From assembly GCF_003344865.1 (NCBI RefSeq), contig NZ_CP031165.1, forward strand, positions 4,035,910 through 4,099,909: a DNA stretch of 64,000 bases, read 5' to 3'. Positions 49,558-57,200 of this stretch are shown piece by piece. The notes beneath the pieces were generated by a model. The model saw nothing but the letters and a program-made list of their open reading frames with translations. It was not told the DNA's origin and ran no database searches. Each line of letters opens with the position of its first letter. Within the stretch, counting starts at the first letter, position 1. Origin of the DNA: Euzebya pacifica. Lineage in GTDB: Bacteria; Actinomycetota; Nitriliruptoria; Euzebyales; Euzebyaceae. A program made the position numbers and the translations under genes.

Positions 49558-51930
49558 ATGACGGCGGTGGTGGACCGGCGAATGGTCGGTGAAGACCTTG
49601 GGGAGGGACTTGCCAGCGAGGCGGTTCCGGACAGCTGGGGTCGCCGGTTGGCGGAGGTGTGGTTGTCGGAGGAGGACGTCGCCGTCTACCTCGCCGATCC
49701 TCGGGCTGACTCGTCGCGCGACGTGCCGCCGCCGGGGTCCACGGACGAAGGCGGGTCCGCGGGATCGAGGGGCAGCGGTGCGGCTGGGGACGGGCCGGGC
49801 GAGCCGTCGGGGGTCACCTCGTGGGGTGGTCGCATCGGGGAGGTGTGGTTGTCGGAGGAGGACGTTGCCGCGTACCTCGCCGAGCCACCGTCGGAGGATG
49901 ATGGCGCATCGGCTGGTGGTGGGTCGGCAGCTGGCGGTGGGTCGACGGCTGAGGGTGGCGGCCCGGTATTGGAGTCCGCATTCGGTGAGGCGGCTGCCGA
50001 TGGTGGCGGCCCGGAGTCCGCAGTCGGTGAGGCGGCCGGCGATGGTGCCGGCAAGGCGTCAGGGTCCACGTCCGGAATGGCGGCTGTCGATGGTTCCGGC
50101 CCAGCGTCGGAGTGCACATCCTGTGGGGCGGGTGCCGTATCGGCTGATGGGTCGGCGGTGGGTCCGGCGGTTGCTGGTGATCCGGCGGTGTCGGTGGGTG
50201 AGGTTCTCGGGGGTCTGGGGCGGCTGAACGGCTGGTTGGCCTGGGCGTCTGCGGGCGATGTCGGGGAAGGGCATGGGACTGCTGGCGGGCCGGTCGATGC
50301 GGAGTCGGTGCGGCTGGTGGTGGACGGGCTGGCGGGGATCGATGCGGCGTTGACTGCGGCCAGGTTGCGGGCGGTCGTGACCGCGGATCAGACGGGGCTG
50401 CCGGCTGTGGACGGGGCGGCGTCGCTGTCGGCGTGGATCGCGGATCGGTGGGGCCTGACCGGCAGCACAGCGGCGCGGGAGGTGCGGTTGGCGATCGGGC
50501 TGGTCGACGAGGACGAGGTGCTCGACCAGCTGCAGGCCGGGGTGATCTCACGAGATCATGCCGCCGGTCTGGTGGCGGCAGCGGAGAAGCAGGCGGCCGA
50601 TCAGGACGCCGCCGCCCGGGCCCGGGCTGCTGCGGAGGACCGTGCCCGCGAGGAACGCCGCCGGGCCGACGAACAGGCCCAGGCAGAGGCCGCGTCGATG
50701 GCGGAGCGGATGCGGCTGGCCCGTGAGGCCGCCGCCCGGGAGGAACAGCTCGCCCGGGAGCGGGCCGAACGGGCCGCCCAGCAGGCCGCAGCCAACGACG
50801 CAGCCCGCAAGGCCCGACAGGACGCCCTGCTCCAATCCGCGGTACAGGGGGCGTCGCCTGATCAGGTCCGAACCGACGCCAACCGGATGCGCGCTGCCGA
50901 TGCGGCGGCGCTGGAGCGGGCGGTGGCGGCGCAGCGGGCCCGCCGATCCGTCACCTTCCGACCCGATGGGATCACCGGGCAGCGGGTGATGCGGGTGGTG
51001 CTGACCGATGCCGACTACGAGCTGGTCCAGTCCGGTATCGAGGCCGCCCACACCTTCGACCCACCAGGCACCCCCGAGGACGAACGACGGACACCTGCGC
51101 AGCGGCGCTACGACGCCTTCCTCGACCTCGTGACCGCCGGCGTGCAGGCGGGGCAGCTGCCCACCTCGCGTGGCACCAAGCCCCACGTCACCGTCACCAT
51201 CCCGCTCGCCACGTTGACGGGTGAGGCGGAGGTCGCCGGTATCGGCGGGTTCGGGACGGTGATCTCGCCGGAGACGGTTCGGCGGTTGGCGTGTGATGCC
51301 CGGTTGACCCGGGCGATCGTTGATGCGACGGGGATGCCGTTGGACATCGGTCGGACCAGCAGGGCGTGGACGGTCGCGCAGCACACCGCGGCGGAGCAGC
51401 TGTTCGGTGGGTGTGCGTTTCCCATCGCGGATCGGACGCCGTGTGGCCGGCCGATCGGCTGGACGGATCTGCATCACGTCATCTGGTGGCGTCACGACGG
51501 CCCCACCGACCAGGACAACGGCGTGTCGCTGTGCAGGCATCACCACAACGCCGTGCACCACGACGGCTGGCAGCTGTCCTTCGACCTGCCCACCGGCACC
51601 GTCACGGTGCAACGGACCGCAGACGGCCGCACGGTCACACGCACAACCCGGTTCCCCCACGACAACCCCAGACGCAGCCTGGAACAGGACACTCCCGACA
51701 GACCCGGTCCCGACGGGCTTGGTCCCAACCGGGCTGGCCTCGGCCGCCCTGGTCTCGACCGCCCTGGTCTCGACCGGGCTGATGCCGACGGGTCTGGTCC
51801 TGGCCGGACTGATCCAGACCGGGCTGATCCAGACCGGGCTGATCCAGACCGGGCTGATCCAGACCGGGCTGACCCCAACCGGAGCGACCATGACCAGGAC
51901 GATCCCGGTGATGGGCAATTGCCGATCTGA
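49558..51930 (+). CDS. DUF222 / HNH endonuclease-domain protein (13E12 family)
   Basis: 790 aa from ATG 49558 with a strong GGGAGGAGGTGA site. The N-terminal 220 residues are a low-complexity Gly/Ser/Asp region with two internal copies of 'EVWLSEEDVA-YLA'. DUF222 follows (about 225-500, 'LSAWIADRWGLTGSTAAREV', then an Ala/Arg/Glu coiled-coil stretch). The HNH domain (about 620-690) has 'GCAFPIADRTPCGRPIGWTD', 'LHHVIWWRHDGPTDQDN' and 'LCRHHHNAVHHDGW', with the HNH His residues and the two Cys of a zinc-type knuckle. The C-terminus is a repetitive 'RADPD' tail. These genes are multicopy in actinobacteria and behave like selfish repeats; nuclease activity is inferred. Confidence 0.9.
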   Translation: MTAVVDRRMVGEDLGEGLASEAVPDSWGRRLAEVWLSEEDVAVYLADPRADSSRDVPPPGSTDEGGSAGSRGSGAAGDGPGEPSGVTSWGGRIGEVWLSEEDVAAYLAEPPSEDDGASAGGGSAAGGGSTAEGGGPVLESAFGEAAADGGGPESAVGEAAGDGAGKASGSTSGMAAVDGSGPASECTSCGAGAVSADGSAVGPAVAGDPAVSVGEVLGGLGRLNGWLAWASAGDVGEGHGTAGGPVDAESVRLVVDGLAGIDAALTAARLRAVVTADQTGLPAVDGAASLSAWIADRWGLTGSTAAREVRLAIGLVDEDEVLDQLQAGVISRDHAAGLVAAAEKQAADQDAAARARAAAEDRAREERRRADEQAQAEAASMAERMRLAREAAAREEQLARERAERAAQQAAANDAARKARQDALLQSAVQGASPDQVRTDANRMRAADAAALERAVAAQRARRSVTFRPDGITGQRVMRVVLTDADYELVQSGIEAAHTFDPPGTPEDERRTPAQRRYDAFLDLVTAGVQAGQLPTSRGTKPHVTVTIPLATLTGEAEVAGIGGFGTVISPETVRRLACDARLTRAIVDATGMPLDIGRTSRAWTVAQHTAAEQLFGGCAFPIADRTPCGRPIGWTDLHHVIWWRHDGPTDQDNGVSLCRHHHNAVHHDGWQLSFDLPTGTVTVQRTADGRTVTRTTRFPHDNPRRSLEQDTPDRPGPDGLGPNRAGLGRPGLDRPGLDRADADGSGPGRTDPDRADPDRADPDRADPDRADPNRSDHDQDDPGDGQLPI
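51811..51870 (+). repeat. 15-bp tandem repeats in the C-terminal tail
   Basis: Four exact copies of a 15-bp unit (GATCCAGACCGGGCT) lie in a longer run of degenerate units from about 51720 to 51890. Each unit codes five residues (DPDRA), so copy-number change preserves frame. Confidence 0.85.
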
Positions 51931-52427
51931 CCCGCACCCCGCCGCCGGCGGGGCTGTCGGGCTGTCTTCAGTCACACCTCGAGCCGTACAAGCCCCACTG
52001 TGGCCAGCCCAGTTCGGTCGAGCGGGCGACCGGCTCCCCACCGATGGGTTGTGACAGCCCAATCGCATGCGCGGCCTGGGCTCGGCGACCAGCACAACCG
52101 TCGGGCTGTCTCCAGTCCACCCACCCAGCCCTACCGAACCCACCGGCGGCCAGCCCCGCCCCGACCCGGTCGAACGGCACGACCAGCTGCCATCGCTGGG
52201 CACGCGGACGCGGTCGGCAAGATCCCTCGCGCGAGCGACTCGGTACCGCTCGCAGCCCGACCGCACACGCGGCCGCGGCTCGGACGATCAGGAGAACGTC
52301 GCCACGGTGGCCAGCGAAACGTTTGGTCACCGCCCTCCCCCGAGAGGTTGTAGGGGCAGCCCGGCCCGGCGAGCGTTCGCTCCCTCGATGCCCGGCCCCC
52401 ACGAACCCCGCAGACGGAGGACAGGCG
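51931..52427. repeat. Noncoding stretch with degenerate repeats after the HNH gene
   Basis: Just past the stop is a hairpin with a 7-bp stem (51937-51953). Then two related segments begin with GTCGGGCTGTCTnCAGTC (51956-51973 and 52100-52117) and continue with similar ccagcc/gaccggtcga-type sequence, consistent with a decayed duplication. I see no gene, RNA family or phage-like site here. A GGAGG site near 52416 belongs to the next gene. Confidence 0.55.
51937..51953 (+). terminator. Terminator-like hairpin after the HNH gene
   Basis: Perfect stem CCCCGCC/GGCGGGG with a 3-nt loop, 6 bp after the stop codon. Confidence 0.5.
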
Positions 52428-52649
52428 ATGGCGAAGTACCAAGTCGGACAGGACGTGGAGTGGGACTGGGGCAACGGCACGGGCACCGGCACCGGCACCG
52501 TCAAGCAGATCTACACCGAGCGGGTGGAGAAGACGATCGCCGGCACCGAGATCGTCCGGGACGCCGACGAGGACAACCCCGCCTACCTCGTCGAGCAGGA
52601 CGACGGCGACCGTGTGCTGAAGTCGGAGTCCGAGCTTCGGAAGGCCTGA
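52428..52649 (+). CDS. DUF2945 (TUDOR-like) small protein
   Basis: 73 aa: 'YQVGQDVEWDWGNGTGTGTG', 'YTERVEKTIAGTEIVRDADE' and 'YLVEQDDGDRVLKSESEL' match the small hypervirulence-associated/DUF2945 proteins in length and pattern. GGAGG lies 7 bp before the ATG. Function unknown; members are widespread cytoplasmic proteins. Short, but the pattern is distinctive. Confidence 0.85.
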   Translation: MAKYQVGQDVEWDWGNGTGTGTGTVKQIYTERVEKTIAGTEIVRDADEDNPAYLVEQDDGDRVLKSESELRKA

Positions 52650-52758
52650 CGCCTGCCGGTCACCCTCTCAGGACCACCCGTCACATCACCCCCGGTCAGC
52701 CTTACGGAAGCCTGACGACACCCGGCCGCCTCGCTCCGACCTCCATACGGTCGAGCGC

Positions 52759-53526
52759 ATGACGCGCCTGCTTGCCGTTGCCGCGCTCCTCCTCGTGATC
52801 GGGCTGGTGGTCGTGGCGGTGCGGGCTCAGCGGACGGGTGAGGACGCCGTGGCCCTGGCGGCTCCCACCACGCCGACGCCGGTGCCGAGCCCGGCCGCCG
52901 GACAGACGGCCGCCTCCCCCACCCCGGCAACGCCCACGCAGGCCGGAGCAACAGGCACCGACGCCGGCGCTCCCACCACCCCGGAAGCCGCCGAGAGCGA
53001 ACCGCCCGATCATCCCGCGCCCACCCCGACGGAACCGCCGATCGCCAGCCCGATCACCAACCCGATCGCCAACGAGGGCCCGCATCCCGAACTGCGGGAC
53101 ATCGACGGGTGGCTGCAGAGCGAGGTCTCGTCCCTGGAGGAGCTTCGGGGGAAGGTCGTGGTCGTCGAGTTCTGGACCTTCGGCTGCATCAACTGCCAGC
53201 GCACCCTCCCCAACCTGATCGAGCTGTACGGCGCCCACTCCCGCGACGACCTCGAGTTCGTCGGCATCCACTCCCCCGAGTTCGCCCACGAAGCCGACGT
53301 CGACAACATCGTCGCGGCAGCCGCCGACCTCGGCGTCACCTGGCCGATCGCGCTGGACACCAACAAGCGGACCTTCCACCACTGGCAGGAGGGCACGACG
53401 GCCTACTGGCCTCGCACCTACGTCCTCGACCGCGACGGCAACATCCGCTTCGACCACATCGGCGAGGGGCGGTACGACGAGCTCAACGAGACGGTGGCCC
53501 GGCTGATCGCCGACCCGGCGCTGTAG
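52759..53526 (+). CDS. TlpA/ResA-like thioredoxin, membrane-anchored
   Basis: 255 aa. An N-terminal membrane anchor ('LLAVAALLLVIGLVVVAVRA') leads into a Pro/Thr/Ala-rich spacer of about 75 residues and a thioredoxin-fold domain with the redox motif CxxC in 'EFWTFGCINCQRTLPNL'. 'YWPRTYVLDRDGNIRFDHIG' carries the expected cis-Pro region. It would reduce or oxidise extracytoplasmic thiols, for example in cytochrome c assembly. The DsbD/CcdA-like partner starts 10 bp downstream. Confidence 0.92.
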   Translation: MTRLLAVAALLLVIGLVVVAVRAQRTGEDAVALAAPTTPTPVPSPAAGQTAASPTPATPTQAGATGTDAGAPTTPEAAESEPPDHPAPTPTEPPIASPITNPIANEGPHPELRDIDGWLQSEVSSLEELRGKVVVVEFWTFGCINCQRTLPNLIELYGAHSRDDLEFVGIHSPEFAHEADVDNIVAAAADLGVTWPIALDTNKRTFHHWQEGTTAYWPRTYVLDRDGNIRFDHIGEGRYDELNETVARLIADPAL

Positions 53527-53535
53527 CCGACGCCG

Positions 53536-54192
53536 GTGGACCCGCTGCTGGAGGGGGTGGTCGCCGCCGCGCAGCCCTGCTCCCTCGCCCTGCTGCTGCC
53601 CGCCGCAGGAGCCACGGTCCTGGCAGGACGTCGGGGCTGGCTGGTTGCGACCGCGTGCATCACCGGCGCGATCCTCGCCACCTGGGGGCGTGCGTCTGGT
53701 CTGCTGCCGTGGCTCGACCCGTCCTCCGCCGGCGTGATCGGTCCCGCGCTGGCCGTCGTCGCCGTGGTCGGCACCGTCCTGCTCTGGCAGGCCAGCCGCA
53801 AGGCTCTCGACCCCAACACCAACGACTCGTCCCAGACGCACGCAGCAGGGGCAGACGCGTTCCGGGCTGGCGCTGGCGGCGCTGCGGTCGGCGTCGCTGC
53901 CGGCCTGATCTGGCAGCCATGCGTCGGGCCGGCCCTGGGCAACGTCCTCAGCCGGCTTCCGGATGACCCCATCGGGCTGTTCCTGCCCTTCGCCGGCTAC
54001 ATCGTCGGCCTGCTGCTCGCCGTTGTCGCCCTCGCGGCGCTCCCGCACCTGCATCCGACGGTCACCCGACGGCTGGGGGCCGTCCCCGTTCGGGTGGCCG
54101 CCGCCCTCCCCCTCGTCGCACTCGCCGCCGTCCTCGTGACCGGCTCGCACGCACAGGTCATCGGTGCGCTGGTGCGGATCTCGTCGCCGTGA
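53536..54192 (+). CDS. CcdA/DsbD-like transmembrane thiol electron carrier
   Basis: 218 aa with about six membrane segments, starting with GTG 53536. Cys residues lie in two equivalent positions ('AAAQPCSLALLLP' near residue 14 and 'IWQPCVGPALG' near 123), the pair that shuttles electrons across the membrane in CcdA. It overlaps functionally with the preceding TlpA protein and forms a two-gene redox operon. The protein is slightly shorter than typical CcdA. Confidence 0.85.
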   Translation: MDPLLEGVVAAAQPCSLALLLPAAGATVLAGRRGWLVATACITGAILATWGRASGLLPWLDPSSAGVIGPALAVVAVVGTVLLWQASRKALDPNTNDSSQTHAAGADAFRAGAGGAAVGVAAGLIWQPCVGPALGNVLSRLPDDPIGLFLPFAGYIVGLLLAVVALAALPHLHPTVTRRLGAVPVRVAAALPLVALAAVLVTGSHAQVIGALVRISSP

Positions 54193-54264
54193 GGTCCGGG
54201 ACGGGCCCGGTCGAGCAGTCTCCGCCCCCGACCACCCGGCGGGCGCGCCCGACCCGGCGCCGGG

Positions 54265-57200
54265 CTACTGGTCCACGATCCGGGTGTGGATGCTCCGGGT
54301 GTTGCCGTCCTTGGGCCGCTGCCCCTTGAGGGTCCGGACATCCTCCATGCCGGTGTAGTTCACGACGACCTCGATGCCGGAGAACCGACGCCAGTCGGTG
54401 ACGACGGTGCCCGAGCTGTTCGGGTTGCCATGGGTGACGTTCATGTTGGCCCCGCCGGAGAGGTCCCGGACGGTCATCTCGTCGGACTTCCGGGTGTCCG
54501 GTGCCTCGCCGTGGACGGTGATCACCGGGGCCAGCGCCTCGTACAGGCGCACGTCGACCTGGTCCACGCCGTTGTCGGTGGCCACGATCACGTTCTCCGT
54601 CGTGGGCGTGACGATGTGCACCGGCAGTCTGACCGACGCCGTGTCGGCCGGGTTGGGGTTGACCACGACCTCCACCTCCGGCCCGGTGGACTCGATGACC
54701 ACAGCGTCGTCGTTGACGGTCCCGCTGATGAGCACCTGGTCGGCGCCGTCGCCGGGGTCCACGTCCAGGCGCCCCACGTCGACGAAGCCGTGCAGGACAT
54801 CGAGGCTGCCGGGGCTCGGCTGGCACGAGTCGGTCAGCAGGCCTCCACCGGGCTGGGCGATCAGGTGCACCCTGCCGCTGCGGGGGGTCATCGGGTCGTA
54901 GCAGATGGCGTCGTCGCCTCCGGTCCCGAGGACGGTCAACCCGAGGTCGGCGTGGCTGGTGTCGACCGTGGAGACCTCGGGGAACCGCACGGTCCCGCCG
55001 TAGCCGGTCACCGACACGTTGCCGATGTCGACGACGGCGTCGCCGGTCGGTCCGTCCAGCGACAGGTGGTCGCCGTCGTCGGGCCCGCCGCCCTCGAAGG
55101 TGGTGGTCACCCACGGCAGCGGGCCGGTGCCGATGACCTCGTCGCTGCCGTCGAAGCCGCGCAGGGTCAGGCCGACGGCGCCGTTGGCGGTGAGCGGCAC
55201 GAAGCCGTCCAACCGCACCTGGGTCGCCGGGCCGTCGACGCGGAACCGGTCGGCCGCGGGTGATCCGTCGAGCAGGACGTGGTCCTCCGCGACCGCACCC
55301 GGATCGTTGACGACCAGCGCGCCATCGGCGGTCAGGTTGGTGACGGTGAACGGCAGCAGCGATCCGACGCGAACACGGGCGGCGTCGGCCGCAGTGGGGG
55401 TGACCACGACGTCCTGGGCACCGTCGGGGGTGAGGATGCGCGCGGTGTCGGCGCCGTCGCGACCGTTGACGGCCACCATCGAGGTGCCTGTGGTGGTGAG
55501 GACCGGCACGTCGGGACCGCCGTCGACGGTGGCGTGGTCGGCATCGAGGGGGGAGAGGTCGAACACGCGCGTCGCGCCCAGGCGGTCGGTGACCTGCACC
55601 CGGTCGTCTGCCGAGGATCCGCCGGCCGCATGGATGCTGTCGAGGTCGCCGAGGTTGTCGTAGGCGATGTCGATGACGTCGGCGCCGCCACGTCCATCGA
55701 CGACAAGGGCGGGATAGCCGACGTGGGTGACGGCGGCGCCGGTGTTGACCCGCACCGCAGGGGTGCCCGGGTCGCCGAGGGTGATGGTGTCGGGGGCGTC
55801 GGTGCCTCGGACCGTCAGCGTGCCCGTGCCGTCGCCGACCACGTCCACGCCGTCCATGCCCTCGAACGCGACAGCGCCACCGGGAGACGCGATGGCCCCG
55901 GCGGTGGCGGGGACGGCGAAGTCCACGCCGATGTCGCTGCCGACGACCCGTACCAGGTCCCCGTCGGCAGCAGGACTGCCGCCGTCCAGGACCAGCGCTG
56001 ACGGTCCGCCGGAACCGTCGACGACCATCGAGTCGCCGCCCTCCCGTCCCTCCACTCGGAGGGCGTCGGTCGTGGCGTCGACCCGTACCCCGAGCAGGCT
56101 GCCGACGGTGACGGTGCTGACCGATCCGCGCTGGACCGTGATCGCGTCGGCGACCGTCCGGCCCTCGACGACGACCAGGTCGGCGCCATCCCCCGGGGAC
56201 ACGAGGAGGTTGCTGGTGCGGGAGAGGGCGAGGAGGGTCGTGTCCAGGTCGCTCGTGACCTGCGCGGCCGCGCTGCCCGTGGGGCGCACGGTGACCCGGT
56301 CGGGGCCGCCTCCGCCGACGACGGTGACCGGACGGTCCACGGCGTCGACGTCGACGCGGTCCAGCCCGGCGACCGCGATCGCCCGGTCCCCCGTGTGGGT
56401 GATGGTGCTGGCCGCCAGGTCCAGGCCGATGCTGCTGTCCCGGCCGGTCACGACCGCCACGTCACCGCCCGACGGCGGTCCGCCGTCGACCAGGACCGCG
56501 GGACCGGTCGCCCCGACGATGTCGTGGGCGGCGGGCAGGTGGAAGGTGTCCTGTCCGTCGAGTCCCTCCAGCAGCAGCGTGTGGACGCCGGTGGTGGTGA
56601 CGGGGATGCGTGTGTCGACGGTGGTGCTGGTCTCACCGCTGCCGCCGGTCAGGACGAACACGTCGGTGTCGACCTCACCGCGCACGGCCACGCGGTCGCT
56701 GGGGACTCCGGCCGCGTCGGCGCCGTCGATGACGACCCCCCCCCGCCCGAGGGCGCCGTAGTGCAGCGGCGGGAAGCTCGTGACCCCGCCGGTGGCGTCG
56801 CGCAGTGAGACCGTCCCTGCGTCCACCGCTGCGCCGGGGACGGCGAGGATGGTGCCGGGGATCCCCGGAGAGCGGACCAGGAGGGTGTCGCCGGACGGCG
56901 GCGCGGTCCGGCCGTCCACCAGCACCGACTCCAGGCCGGTGACGGTGATGTCGGGTGCCAGCGACATCTGGACGACGCCGCCGTCGGCGGTTCGTGGCTC
57001 GTAGACGATCGTCTCGCGCAGCGCCGTGCCGCGCACGAGCACGCTGTCGGTGCCGGCGTCCCCGCCGGCAACCTGCACCGCCGTGACACCGCCGGGAAGG
57101 GTGCGGGGTTCCACGACCACGTCGTCGTTGCCGGCCAGCCCGGCCAGGACGAGGGTCGGGTAGCGGCTGAACGCCACCGTCGTGCCCCTGCCGACGGTCA

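Noticed and set aside
51811-51870. 15-bp repeats as CRISPR or satellite
   Set aside because: They are coding, in frame and without spacers.
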